Source of the DNA: Favolaschia claudopus
Taxonomy: Eukaryota; Basidiomycota; Agaricomycetes; Agaricales; Mycenaceae
NCBI GenBank assembly: GCA_037176885.1
Contig: JAWWNJ010000132.1
Span: forward strand, 248,001-312,000
Length of the DNA stretch: 64,000 bases
Direction: 5' to 3'
The notes under the pieces are model-generated. The model saw only the letters and a program-made list of their open reading frames with translations. It ran no database searches and was not told the origin of the DNA. This document shows positions 24,053-36,825 of this stretch, in pieces. How positions within the stretch are numbered: the stretch's first letter is position 1; every line of letters begins with the position of its first letter. Position numbers and translations under genes: made by a program.

Positions 24053-26184
24053 CGTGTATAAAATCCGTACAATGTGCGTGAAAAAAGCATTGACCACGCC
24101 GAGTTCAACCTCATGCAGTGGATCTGGAACAAACATTGAGAACAGGTTGTAACCATGCTCAGCCAGCGCCGAAAACGCGTTGTGTAAGATTATTATATTT
24201 AAGATCAATCAGACTTTATCAAAACTTACGCGAGTTGGAACCCAAGACTGAGGACCGAGAAGTTTGTCGACTGCTGCACTACTGACAAGACGTCCCTGCG
24301 CGAAAATCCACCCGCGAACGCGTTCGATGGTCTGCCGCCAAGCTAGCTGTTATCTTCGCGAAGGTTGCCCTGTCGTCGCCGCATATCGGCTTTGGAGCCC
24401 ATGTCCGAGATTTGGTCCTTCTTCACAAAGCAGCAAGGGCAAGGGCATCCACCGAGATTTTTTATTGTTGCGAGTAATACTCTGTCATGTTGGTCAGCCA
24501 TGGAAGCATGAGCGGAAAGGTAAATATACTTCTCAGGATAATCAGCACCGTATGTGAAGAAACGAGAGAAAATTAGCCACTCAGCCTGATTGTAGCATTT
24601 GACGACAATGCCGTGGACGTAGGCGTGAATGAACTCGGGGGATAAAAGAAGATCCCATACGCGGTGCATCAGCTCTCGTTTCAGGTGAGTGGAAACTTCT
24701 GCTGATGGCGGGACACCGAATGTATTGCGGTAGAAGTCTATAAACGTGTCTGTCTGGGAGCTGGAAAGAGATATCAATAAAGAATTTAGAGCATGAAACG
24801 AAAGATGAGTTACCGATGGAAGGTACGCCTGATGGTGGCATGCGTTGGACGTAGGCTTGGCTCGAGTGTATTTAGATTGATTGCCAAAGAACGTATACAG
24901 CGGCCAGAGGGAAGCGTCTCCAAAATTCGCCAGATCAGTAGAATCCGACCAGAACATGTAGGCGGCGATAATCGTTTCCAGATGCAGAGGAGCCGTTCGA
25001 GGAAGAGAGTTGTGCTCCTGGAGCATTGAAGGCGTCGTGTGGATCTCACCATACAACGGCTGGTGACCGGGAGGGAGAGGGGGTAGGCCGTTTTCATCGA
25101 GCGCTGCGTCAGTTTCTTCCATGGGCGTGTCTGGGCTGTTGGAGGGGTGTGTTGGATCCCATCGCAATGATTCAAATGGGGTTATGTGGTATTGCTCGAA
25201 AGCGCCGGGGCTTTGAAATGCTTCAATCATGACATCGAGGAGGGGGCGGTACATAATACCCTGGACCTCGAATTCAGCGGCTTGGTCCTCGGAAACAGCC
25301 ACCTTGGGAGCAGGGAGCTTGAGTTTCACACTGCCTCTTTTCCATCCATCCGGCGGTTGGCCCGGTAGAGCGTTGACGGCGTCATCAAGCCGCTTATCTT
25401 CACGAGCAGCGCTAAATCCTCGCAGATCCTCACGATTCCACTCGACTGGCCATATGACTCCATGAACAAGTTCATCCAGCTTGGCATGAGACTGAAGATT
25501 CGAGCCCAAGTGAAACCAGCTCATTAGCCCGGCCAGTCGCACTCAGAAACGGGAAGAACGGCGGGTTTGTTGGTTCATGAGAGGGAATTTCGGGGACGGT
25601 GGCATTTGGATTCTGCAATTGAGGCGAACGGCAAAGATCATTGAGACAGCTGGAATTTTCGGGATCGTGTGTCGGACGAGGGGGAAAGACTTTGTATACG
25701 CCAAACGCGTTGGGCTCCGTTTTGACCCATGTTGGAGGTACATCAGAGGAAGAATTCGGCGATTCAGGTTGGGGGTCTGGCTCAGGAAGGACGGTACGAG
25801 GTGGTGGTGGCAAAAGATTCGGTGGTTCGGGGGGTTCGTCGCGATATCGTGCGGGCAGTCGAATGCGACTACTTGGACGACCACTCGGACGAGGCGGCAG
25901 GGGACTGGGTGTGCGCTGAATTTCCGGTGGTTGCTTTCGAGCCGGTATTGATTTTCAGGAAAGGGACAAGAGACACTCGATCAACGCACCAGATCGACTG
26001 TCGCCTGTTGAGCTGCAATCACCTCCAGAGCGCGAGAGGCAGCGGCAGCAAGGTCAGCATTATGCGCAGCAAGAGCATGAGAAGACGATTTCTGCATGCA
26101 TTCCGCTCGCTTATCGCACTTCTTCCAGTGATTCCCCATCCCTTTCGTGCTCATGGAGTCTCCACAAAAGATACACTTGGCCAT
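24053..26184 (-). pseudogene. Plavaka-type (CACTA/EnSpm-like) transposase relic
   Basis: Transposase of a DNA transposon family common in agarics. From ATG 26184: an N-terminal zinc-finger-like segment (CIFC, then HWKKC), a Pro-rich linker with ARYRDEPPEPPN and AFGVYKVFPPRP, then GLMSWFHLGSN, LDELVHGVI, YHITPFESLRW, LYGEIHTTPSML, the diagnostic YMFWSDSTDLANFGDASLWP and TFFGNQSKYTRAKPTSNACHH, ELMHRVWDLLL, HGIVVKCYNQAEW, and finally FVPDPLHEVELGVVNAFF. Damage: a frame change near 25543; a 4 bp duplication (GTCTGTCT, 24748-24755) just after an intron; a frame change near 24343; and an intron near 24240-24185 whose expected acceptor AG reads AC. Below about 24050 the homology fades, so the C-terminus is lost. 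Terminal repeats were not found. Confidence 0.8.
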
Positions 26185-26649
26185 CGTAGCAAGCAGAATA
26201 AATAGAGGAAGTATGAGATCAAGAGCTTTCATCAAGTAGAACGCAGCCGAGATAGCCTCTGAAGCAGAGAATTGTCGCGATTGTTAGTCTGGAACCAGGA
26301 AGTCCGAGTCGTGGTCGGAGGACAAAGTGTTGGGCGAAGGCAGCGAGAAATTGCCCGATTAGGTTACTACCAGCAGAAAGGACGTGGCAGGAAGAGGTAA
26401 GCCAAGAGCTTTCCTTGCAAGGGCTTTGGACGGTGACCTCCAGCCTTAGGTTGTCCTCGACCATGGCGTCCAAGCCTTGATCCGCCTTGCCGGCATCTTC
26501 TCACGGCTTGTCACGGTGACAACTCGGATGCTGTTGACATTTTAATTTTGGTGATAAGTTCTCAAACAATTTTCATCCGATGAGTCATCGCACGGTCATC
26601 ACTCGCGCTAGCTCTTGAGCTGGACTCTGGACTGTAGGATACAGCAGCG

Positions 26650-29600
26650 GTGAAGAATGGTGGCATAAGGCGTCGTGGTGAGCTTCCGATTCCTCGCAAT
26701 CTCCTCTTCCCCTATGTCTATCTTATACGACATTCAGTCTTTCTCCGCTTATGGATTAATACACTATTGTCAATCATCCCTGTGTTCGCCTTTATCACCT
26801 CTGCCTACTTTTTTGCTACAAACCTAACGATATGTTAGTGACACATGTACTATCGGTGCTAAAACTTGGGTGATCTAGGTCCGTGCAAGCGCATCGAAGG
26901 AGAAATCGTAGGCATTTCGCCCCTCCGCCTCTGAGTATGAACCCTTGGTATAACTAAATCCACCCTGGCTTCTCTTCCACTCCCGTCCCCTCGCCCCATC
27001 ATCAATTCTCGCCCCTGCGCCTTCAACCGACGCCGTCTGTCTTCCCGCAAGCTACTGTCGCCATAGACTGGCGGTTCCACGCGTTTCTGAGCTCCGCTCG
27101 CCAACTGTGCTCCCGCTATGAACGCTATGTAGTGGTTGGCAATCCTAGGGACGAGTTCGGAGGGGCACCATATCAAGGTATCAGTGCGTCCCTCACGCCT
27201 CCTTCCATGCCTAAGAAATGACGAATGTTTTTGTAGGTATACCTGAATCTATCCCGCTCTGTCCCGGCTGCTCGCCATCTGTCGGCACCTTTGGGCACGC
27301 CTCCTGCATATCTCTTCACTCGATACTTCCTCTATCGCCAGCCTGCGGAATGGGCGTTTCAATTTCTGAAAGCCATCTGTCGGTTTTTATTACCTAGCCC
27401 GAAAATACTCTTATTAATCGACGATCCGTCTCCAGCCCATCGTCGCCGCTCGTCTCAGGTATGGGATTCTCTATATCGATGGCGGTGGGCGGTGAGATTC
27501 GATGGTCGAAGCATACTTTCTGTGCATTATATATGCGGGTACGTCTCATTTAAATAGTCCGTCTCTCATTCTCGCAGCTGATCGTTCGCCAGTGTTTGCT
27601 GTAGCTCCGCGTGGTTCTGCCCTACTCGTCAATTCCGCTCGCCCACTCAACATACACCGGTCGTCCACCCCAGCCTCCGCTGGGCCATCGAATCGACTCG
27701 ACTTTGACTAGACAGCGTGTTGTCCTCCGTTCCGCGCATGCGAGCGACAGGCGGGTTAGGACAGTGGGCTAGCCACGGAAGCAAACCTTTCCTGCCTGTA
27801 TACACCCTTTCCCGAGCCGTAGCTCTCACTGCAGCAGCTGCAGCCGCTCTCGTCTTCCTTGCCATCGCGGAACAAGCTCTAATTTCCCCTAACTCACTGC
27901 ATGGTGTTGAGCGGGGATGTTCCTGTGGAATAGTGGAGGCGCAAGAGGAGGCTAATGTCACTACTCGCAGGGCCGAGGGGTACAAAAGGCAGCGGCTCTT
28001 GATTTTACTTTGATTCAGTTGCACAGCGAGACCGTAGTCGCTTGGAGCATCCGGCGTGGCCCATCTGCGGCGCATATTCGGTATCATATCCAAGTCTTTC
28101 GTGATGACAGAGCTGGCCGGCTTCCACGGCCCCATCCACGTCGGTCTGCGCGTAGCCTTCGACGCTGCTGTATGGCACGACATCGCGATCATGCCCGTGT
28201 CGTGGCTTGTGGAGAGAAAGCGAGGCGGCGGGGAGGACGATGCTGGCGGGTTGAGAGGCGCGCGGGTGGGGATTCGAGGGATGTACGGGAGGTCGGGGTC
28301 GAGCTGGTGGTCGAGGAGGGGAGGAGAAGCAGGGAACCGAAACTCACTCTGTTTTCGACGGCAGTCTATACTGCCACGTCACCATCCTCGCCTTCTACAG
28401 ATCATACTGAGCTTGCTCGACATCCACGGCCCTCGTGCGTATGGCCCTCTGCGTACGGACGCCGCTCATTGCCGCAGCTGCGGCCTGGCTGATTCGTCCA
28501 TCCTCTGGGGTGTCGCCTCCTCGTCGCCCGATCTCGTTTTCACTCTCGGTTACTTTGTCCCGCGCTGATTGAGAGTGGAAGAGGGGCACGATAGAAGCAG
28601 AGGCATGGCGTCTCTCGTGCTATCTGCGGCATCTACAGTCGCCTTCGTTGCGGTTTCGTCGCTTCCCGGCTACTCTGCGTCCAAGACGTGACTGGCTTCG
28701 TCTTTACCGGCAGCAGCCGCATCCGAGGCGTCGCCATCATCACCTTCCCGTCCGTTCTTGCTGCTCGGTGTCTTTGGCGCTGCCTCCATCACTCTGGGAG
28801 TCCCCATCGTCATGTCCCCTGGAACATATTCTGGATCTTCATACTACATACCGCGTCTGCCGTCATGGCATGTACAACAAGTGTGACGCAGTACTCAGAT
28901 CCGCATTCGCGTTGTCGTCATCCCTTCGCTTCGCCAGGGTCATTCAGCCGCAAGGGTGCCGTATTTTGCGGGCATGTCAGGTCGAGGTTCTTGCGGAGGA
29001 GGAGGAGGATGGTTATGTGTTTGCTGGAGGAGATCTGGCAAGCGGGGAGAGCGTTCTGTTGGGGGAACGGAAGGAGATGACCGTGCGGTCAATGATGGTG
29101 ACAACGGTGAAGAGGGATGGCGGGGTGGGGCGGGGCTGGTTATAGAATGGGAAAGCTGGTACCGGTAGGAGGCGGAGGACGAGCTGGTGCAGGACGATTG
29201 AGAACGACGTAGGTCGGACCGCTTTCGTGTATCAGGCCTAGTGTGCGTACTATTCCTCTTCTTCTACTTGCCCTAGCTCATCCTACGACTCCTCTTCCCC
29301 TGCCAGTCCAGGGTTTTCGGCGCACGGATTCACCACCTCGCACTAAGTATATCCTTGATCATCGACATTCACGTTCAGATCAACACTTGGTCTCGGCGAT
29401 CTGCACTGTGAGCTCCAGTCGCGGAGGACTGGCGAGCTCGACGTCGACCTCAGTGCAGGGACGCGCATCAGTGTCTAGTACTTGCCGCGGAGAATCCATT
29501 GAATGGGTCTCCCCGCGTCCGTCGTCATCCGTATCCTACAATTTCCAGCAGCCAAGGGGACCCGCGGTGCTGGTGGAAGGATACTGAGGGGTGACGGGAT

Positions 29601-30000
29601 GGAAGGATATTTACCCGGTGGAGGTGGAACGTGTATCATGGATGAGATGCAGGACCGCGCATTCTCCGCTTGTGCGGGGCGTATGCGTGCTGCGGACTCC
29701 GTACTCGTCGACTGACGCACGCTGTGCCGGCGACATCTGAGGAATCTGGTTTCAATATCCGCAATTGTCAAACCTCCATCACTGTGCTGCGTATTCCCGC
29801 GTACATCACCGCGCTGGGGATGGGCTTATACCTCCGTCTTGCTTCTTCTGAATCGCTATGTACTTTCTTTCACTTGCGACCGGAGGATCTTCCCGGCGCA
29901 TATTGTATATATGCTACTGTTCAGGTAGTGAATATCTGCACCTATATTGACTTTTCACCTACATATCTTGGATTTCTCTTACGTCGCGTGCTTCCGTAGC
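26650..30000 (+). other. Unresolved coding-like region, hydrophobic segments
   Basis: GC-rich plus-strand sequence with several hydrophobic stretches that look like membrane segments (for example TLLSIIPVFAFITSAYFF at about 26758, VALTAAAAAALVFLAIAEQA at about 27820, and VGLRVAFDAAVWHDIAIMP at about 28142). These resemble small multi-pass proteins of agarics with many short exons. I could not link them through one consistent splice chain, and stop codons separate them in every frame. It may be one or two degraded membrane-protein genes, or genes whose small exons I fail to join. A G/R-rich block at 28980-29170 is probably low complexity rather than protein. Confidence 0.3.
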
Positions 30001-30324
30001 CTTGATAGTCAGGAGATTGGGAGGAGAACTTGAAGCGTGACTGAGTGTGACTTCCGACTCGGAGTCTCCGACTTTTGCCTCCTCATAAAAGTATGTCTCC
30101 TCACTTGAATACATTGCGGGCGGCCTATACTCTCTTTCAGTCGTGCATGCTTGACTCTATGAAAACGGATCGGGAGTTTGTGGCCGAGAAAGACACCCAG
30201 ATTCTTGAGCTTGGAAAGCAGATATTCTGATATTGGCTCTCGTCGTCGAGAGATCGATTTTGACTCTACGCTCCGCCCAGCAGGTCGCTCAAATGCGTCT
30301 GGACGCGTATAAATAAGAGTATAT

Positions 30325-30361
30325 GTCAAAAGGATGGGAGTGGGACTCGGCCACTCCCACT
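30325..30361 (+). repeat. Left inverted repeat of the MULE-like element
   Basis: Starts gtcaaaaggatggg and ends ccactcccact. It matches the reverse complement of 36751-36787 at 36 of 37 positions. It holds an internal near-palindrome around GGGAGTGGGACTCG. Confidence 0.75.
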
Positions 30362-31152
30362 CTTGGCATTCGAGTTCCACTGATGGCGCTTTCAACAGTG
30401 AGACTCAGCTGTCGGGTGGCGGAGAAGAATGGAACTCGGGTAAGAGGTGTGACGATCACGTCGGCCACGGGTGTTGGCCGAGCAGGTCGCATCAGATAGC
30501 TCAGATAAGATCAACTGAGACGCGGGAAGTTGCGGGATTGACCAAAACAGCGAATATTAATGATAAAATATTGGGCGCATAATCTTTCCGATATATTAAT
30601 GCAAATATTCGCAGCATTTTCTACTTCAATTTTGTAGTATACTCTTGTCCTTTATGAAGGCCGATAAGCCCAGTCACAGAATGTGACTATGTGTGACATC
30701 GACTGTTGGAATCCACTTTTGCTCGATCCGTGCGATTCAGATATTATTTGAGAACACAATTCCGCAGTTAATGTGCAAAAACTGCTGTAGAGAGCAATAG
30801 GAGTAATTACAGCGAGGAATGGACCCACAATCTCGGTTCTAATCACGAAACTCGGTTGAACAACTTGAAACTCAAGATTCAACAGTTGAGTAGTATCGCC
30901 TTGGTACACAATCCCGCGTCCGTAAGCTCTACATTTGAATCATCATAATTCAATTTGATTGTCATTACATTGAATGAAGTTGAATTCACAACTAGATTGG
31001 GTAAAGTTGAATGTAAAGTTGAATTTATCCAACGAAACGAAGTTGAATTCGCGTCCTTCCAATATCCATGCTTGAGCAAGTTGAATCACTGCAGAAAACG
31101 TCTGAAGGCCACCTCAGTAATAGCGTAGCATACATGCATGCGGCCGACTCAC

Positions 31153-34100
31153 CTAGGGCAATGCTTGTGCTCCTCTTTTAGGCGCCCTTTCTTCAAGATC
31201 TGGCCCTCCAGCGCGCATCGATTTGGTTCTTTGACGCTTCCCGGTGACTATATTGCGCTCACTAAGCTCAAGATCAATATCCTGAGGTGCAACATAGTCA
31301 TCGAGGTCGGCTGGGGAATCCGAGTTCGTCTCCTGCTGTTGGGATGGAGTCGCCGAAGGGGTGGGGTCAAAATTCGGCTTGGGGAGATGTGGAAGCTCTT
31401 GCGATGCTCGAGTCCACTGCATTGGTTCGGGCTAGCAGGAGAATCAAATTATGTGAGGGAAAGGCCCGCAACAAAAATTAGATACTCACATCGAGACTTT
31501 CTTCGGGCGTACTAGAATAAGACCACATGTTATCTGGCTGGATATGACCAGCTGGTTCAAAAGCATTAGTGTTCAGCATGAATCTGTCAAATTGGTCGTA
31601 GTCAAACGCGTTGAAGTTCGAGCTGAAACCGTTCTCGTCAGAATAGAAACCGTTTGCGCTCGGGTCAACTTGATCTTAGAAGAGTATTCAGTATACGCTA
31701 ATCGTTGTTGTTACACACTCACAATTGTTGTTAGCAGCAACCAACCCGACGGAATTGGCTACAAGATTGGCTGTGTCATTTCCGAACATCGAAGTTGAAG
31801 GATTTCCTTCACCATTGCTCGGCTCAGATAATTTTATCAAAATGCTTAAGAACATAAACTCACCCGAAACATTGGTGTCAGTATCAAATCCAACCGGACT
31901 GAACGTGAAAATCGATGAGTCTTCGGATGCTGCAAATACATGCGCCTCTGCGCCGGTACCAAACATTGAGGTAGAGGGACGGTCTTCAATACAGCTCAGC
32001 ATAGTCTAATAGAAAAAGAAATTAGCTCACCTGATATATCGACGCTTTCACCGAATCGGAAGGCCTCGATAGTCGAAATCGACGATTCAATCGGAAGTTC
32101 GGCGGGTTCATACTCCGGCAAGTCATGTGAATCTGCGGTTGAATCAACAGAGTGAGTGAAATCTGACACGAGTGATTCAGCGATGAGCCTGGAGGCTGGA
32201 GATATTGACTAGCTCACCGTCGCCCTCGTAACTCATATTATTGTCGATCGGAAGAGACTCTCGAGTATGTTCTTCACCGGAAGGCCGTTCCGGACGTCTG
32301 CCGTTGATACGAACACCGGCCAGTTCCTCCTTGCGCAGACGGTCCAGCTCCGAGTTCAACTGCTGCCGACGGACCGCCCACTCGCGCCGTTCAGACTTCT
32401 CCTCATCAACGTCTTTCCGAAGAGCGTTGATTCGCTCCTTGAAGTCACCCCGGCGCTTATCAATTACCAACTCTTCCTGCAATGTTTTTATCTCCGCCTC
32501 GAGTTCCTTTTGTCGTCCAAGTGATTGACGGTTTTCTTCTGCGCCAGTCTCGAGTTCTTTCTTGAGGGTATCATAGCTGGTGAGTTGATCATTACGCTCA
32601 GCAGTCTTGCGCGCTGCCCAATTCCGGCGCTGGGCTGCATGCCTCTCTCTGGCCGCAGCACCGTTCCACCGCTTGGGCATGACTGCGTTGCGGTCAATGG
32701 CCGCAAGCTCTCTAACCTTGATGTTGTCGCGCTCTTGAGCCCTGCAAACGTGTTGAATAAGCAAAAATATATTCCAAATCCAAAAAAACGCACTGTAGAA
32801 TGGCTTCGAGGAGTGGAAGATGAATCCCCGTCTCCGCGTTTCGAGCTGCATGAGCCGTTTCAATGAGGTTGGAGTGGTTGGGGGTGAGATCATGATCTTC
32901 TGGTGCGATTTTGGATTTGAATTTGTTGATTCCGCCGTACATCCAACTGTTTCGGTCTTTCTGTCCTTTTCAGTCTAAGGCAATCGTTAGTTGACTAAAT
33001 GTCTCGACTAAGTACGCGAATATACCTCACGTTTGATAGTGATCTCAGTTTCGCCAAGCTTGTCAACATCGCGATGCCATTCGTCAATTTCTGCCTGAGT
33101 TTTCAAGCCCATGATCGACTTCAACCGCTTGATAACCGATTGTGGAATATGGTCAGGCAGTTCGTCGTTGTGCCTACTTAATTGTAAGTCATTGGAAGCG
33201 AACTTGATAAGCGCTTACCGTTCAAAGTGGACGGAGCAAACTTTGAGGCAATATTGCACAAGTTTGGTGGGCTCGCGCGTCCAAATTTTACTGATATTGG
33301 GGTCATTGTAGTCGGCAAGGAATGTCCCGAGGCCGAGTACTTGAGGGACCTCGCCGTCGAGTAGAAGAACGCGGCACTTTGCGTCAGGATAAAATGGTGC
33401 AAGTTTGAAGACTTCCCCCGTAACATGTCGAATCGTGTCAAAGAATTCTTTGAAGAGCTGGGCAAAGGCTTCAGTATTTTGCTTGTCGCAATACAAACTT
33501 GCGAGCGTCAGGCCTGGTCGAAAATTAACATCGATGCATACAAAATACCGTGATCGTGGAATCTTACGCTGATTGTAACGATCGACAAAGCCGCCAACCT
33601 CCCACTCATCCAATTCTCCGTCAGCGCGTTTAAAGGTATAGTCAATTCCGAGGTAGCGCACACGATGAATCAACATTGCAATTTGTGGATGCATTGTCAC
33701 CACGAGCTTGAAGCCATTTTTATTCATTGCCGTGTGAATATAGCGCTCCGCGGGTGCGAGTTTGGCCTCTCGCATGTTGAGCTGATATTGAACACCTGTA
33801 GAGAGCACTAATTGAGACGGTATGACGGGAATAAAATCGCAGATTTCACCGTCCCACTCCATTCCATGAGGGTGCTCAATCTTTTTCTGTCCGGAAATTG
33901 CCTTACGAACTTTTTGAGTGTCTGCATATGCAGGACTCGCTTCTGCAATGCGTTTTCCGCCGTAGACAGCGGAAGTATTCGGAGCTGTATAAATTATTTA
34001 GCTCTTGAAGTTACTTTACTCGATGAATAAATAAAATATACCGTTGAGTAGCTTTTGAACTGTCAATCCGTTGACACCAACTGATCTTGAATTGCAGTCT

Positions 34101-36082
34101 CGAGCTTGAGCTTATCTTCGGTGCTCGGCTTTACTCTCGGATGAGCAGGATGATTGTGCGGCTTCTCAAGAAAAATGATTGCTTTATGAGAAAGAGCTGG
34201 AGGCACCGGCGCGACTGGAATGAATATAACCAGGCGGCTATGGCACCGACGAGGCACCATTTTTGCGATTTCAATCTTGCCGTCAATGATGTGACTGTAT
34301 GCTGCTCGTCTGCGTTAGTAAACTGAATAGAGGCACAAATTTGAACTTACGGCAGTGGTCGAGGGTAACTCGGGGGTGAACGGTAAGCACGCAAGGAGTG
34401 CTGTCAGTCGTCGGAACTAATCTCTCCGGCAACAAGCCTTCGTTATCGATGACGAAGCGCAGGTCGCCCTCATCGATGTTGGCGTCAATGCTGGCATAAA
34501 GATGCTTGCCATTCTCAGATCTGTTCCATTTAGAGCAGCCAACAAAGTTACGCTTGCCATATTTTGAAGGGCCCTTGAAACGAAATCACCCTCAACTTCT
34601 CGGCTGACATTTAGGAATAGAAAAGACAGACCTGTGAAAGTGGAACGAGAACGACCACACCGTCGCATGTAACCTTACATTCCAATGTTCGGATGTACGT
34701 ATAGAATCTAGGAGACATTTAAATCGCGGCCGTTTCGACGCAATCAAAATAATGAAATCGCACCGTGCAAGAATTCCAACGTGAGATGCGGCTTCCATCT
34801 CATTGCGGTCCAACTCGTGATTCCACAAGTGCTGCATTTCTTCTTCGTCAGCCTCGTATCGCTCAAGGCCCTCAAAAAGGGTGCGATCAAGGTGTTCGCA
34901 CTTCTGGATCCCATTACAAATCAAGTCAACTCGACGGCACCTGTATTTTTCTTTGGGGTCATCGGTCAAACCATGAACGTTGACGTCGCCCTTCTTGTGG
35001 CCAACCGATCCATCCCAGGAATCTTGATTCTATAAGGCACCGGTTGGTATGGAAAAGATTATTTCAGAAAGGTAGATGATACATTACCTCTGCACGTATG
35101 AATGCATCAATTGTCATATTATTCCCATTTGCACGGTGAAGAAGATGAGCAGAGCTCGAAAGGTCCAGTAAGATGGCGGTGGGGGTGTGAGGAACGTCGA
35201 ATGTTGGTGGAACCGTAGTCATGTGGACAATTTCGCGAACGTAGAGCTGGCGAGTGATCATGATCTCTTCGTTTCTGCCCGAACGGGTCTTGGTCTTCCC
35301 TTTCTTGACGCGATTGGGAATTGCCGGCGGGATGATTATGGGAACATCCTCCAATTTTGAAGATGGTTGAGGAGGATGCTGCGGCTCAGAGTCAGAATCA
35401 GAGCTGATGTCGATGATATCCATTGCGGAGAGACGTGAACTGGGTCGGGAAGAGGACAGGTCGGAGACAGTGAATGCGAGTGGCGAACCAGGACGAGATG
35501 AGGGAACAAATGAGACCAAGCTGCTCGCTCTCGACCTCTGCGCAGGGGCACTGGATGCCAGAGATGCCGCACGGGACGGTGCTCGAGAACTGATTGACTG
35601 TGAACGCCCTCGCCAGTTGCTAATTGGTGCATCGACCGCTGACTTGTCCAGGTAAACATTCAAGGCAACCGAATTGATCCAAGCATCCGGATTTTCCAAA
35701 CTAAAAAATGGGTGGCCGCGATAATGTTCAGGAAGAATCTTGCAAAAAGCTTCGTGTGAGTAAGATTGAGATGGGAACATGAAGTACATACATAATTTCG
35801 GTACGCCTTCAAAATTCCGGTGGGAATATCATTCGGATCCGAGTCCCCCGGCAGATCTTCGGAACTGTGTTCGAGGTAGAGTTGATACCCTTGGGAAGTA
35901 ATCCAATTCGGCGCATCTTCAACGGAAAAGTGAGGTTCATGGGCTGGACTGCTGAGCGCGGCCGGAAATGCCTATACAATGTGTGAGCATTTCATAAGTA
36001 GTGGATCTATTCAAAATCAACTAACGAAGGTTCGATAAGCCTTGATTTCATTGAGAGAGAAATCTGCTGCCGCTGGAAACAT
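31153..36082 (-). pseudogene. MULE-like transposase gene of an agaric element, one frameshift
   Basis: Multi-exon minus-strand gene. Exons 1-4 fit in phase (36082-36026, 35971-35792, 35738-35088, 35029 onward): MFPAAADFSLNE, an acidic/Ser-rich region with DIISSDSDSE, then DLICNGIQKC, LECKVTCDGVVVLVPLSQ and a Cys/His segment (VGCSKW...GKHLYASID; LDHCPYSHIIDG) that resembles zinc-binding domains of Mutator-like elements. The core follows: LGIDYTFKR, DEWEVGGFVDR, LTLASLYCDKQ, PFYPDAKCR, LLLDGEVPQ, LKVCSVHFER; D/D/E residues are present but I cannot assign the triad with certainty. Downstream are TPNHSNLIETAHAARNAETG and a long coiled coil, then repeated modules (PSTSMFG twice) and a tail ending at 31153. 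Near 34081-34090 the frame breaks between LETAIQ and GVNGLTVQKLLN (one base lost or two gained), so this copy is probably non-autonomous. Confidence 0.65.
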
Positions 36083-36750
36083 CGCAGCGACACAGACCGT
36101 CGAGGGGAAGAGAGAAGAAAAGAGCGCACTGATTTACGTATTTGGAATCAATGATGCGCTGATTGTCACAGTTGATGCGTTGCCATGCGCCGTAGCCGAG
36201 TCCCACTGTTGCAATTATGACGGATTGGGCCACTCAAGGGGGTGCGGGCCGGAGAAGCCGGCACACCGGGCAGGGAGGGTGGGTCAGCCGAGGAGGTCGA
36301 TAAAAAAAAAATAATGACCTTTTAATTTTTGCACAGGGACCAGCTTGTGAGTCCACAAAATGAGTAAAAAGTGTTGTTTCTGCTATTTCCAATCAGTTTT
36401 GACCATTTTCTGGTCGAAACAAAGCCATTCTTGTCAAGTCGTCCTAATATGGAAGCATCGGCCATCAGCTTGGCTGTGTTTGGCAAAAGCACACCTAAGT
36501 TATGTTCAATTTTTTGAGGCACATTTTAGGGTTGGAATGGAGGGATCTCCATTATACTAATATCTGGGGACCTGTCCCAAGGCATTCGGTTTCGAATTGA
36601 CCGAGAAATGAGTGAATTTGATGGTAACTTCCTTATTTGGAGGTCACGTGGTAGGGTGGGTCCCGGAGAAGGGTCTCTAATAAAAAATGCAGCATGAGGT
36701 CTTTTTTTTCGGTTTCAGTAACCCCTTGGTCCCACTATTGATGAGCCATC

Positions 36751-36787
36751 AGTGGGAGTGGGCGAGTCCCACTCCCATCCTTTTGAC
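36751..36787 (-). repeat. Right inverted repeat of the MULE-like element
   Basis: Reverse complement of the left arm with one mismatch. It is followed ten bases later by TATAAATA (36797-36804) that could serve the adjacent F-box relic. Confidence 0.75.
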
Positions 36788-36796
36788 CATTCCTCG

Positions 36797-36804
36797 TATA
36801 AATA
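36797..36804 (+). promoter_or_regulatory. TATA-box-like motif upstream of F-box relic
   Basis: TATAAATA about 20-30 nt before the first readable F-box codons at 36826. A similar motif lies outside the left inverted repeat (30308-30315), so it may belong to the transposon end instead. Confidence 0.35.
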
Positions 36805-36825
36805 CCCAGTCTTGACGTTACCAAC

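Larger units (their letters stand above)
30325..36787. mobile_element. MULE-like DNA transposon bounded by 37 bp inverted repeats
   Basis: A 37 bp sequence at 30325-30361 recurs in inverted orientation at 36751-36787 with a single mismatch (36/37). The two arms enclose one long minus-strand transposase-like gene (31153-36082) with about 0.8 kb and 0.7 kb of non-coding, AT-rich subterminal sequence. The repeats contain a self-complementary GGGAGTGG...CCACTCCC core, and a TATAAATA/TATTTATA motif sits outside each arm, so weaker similarity may extend outwards. I cannot find a matching target-site duplication next to the arms, so the precise ends are not fixed. The alternative is that the arms are two inverted copies of a promoter module. 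Confidence 0.6.
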
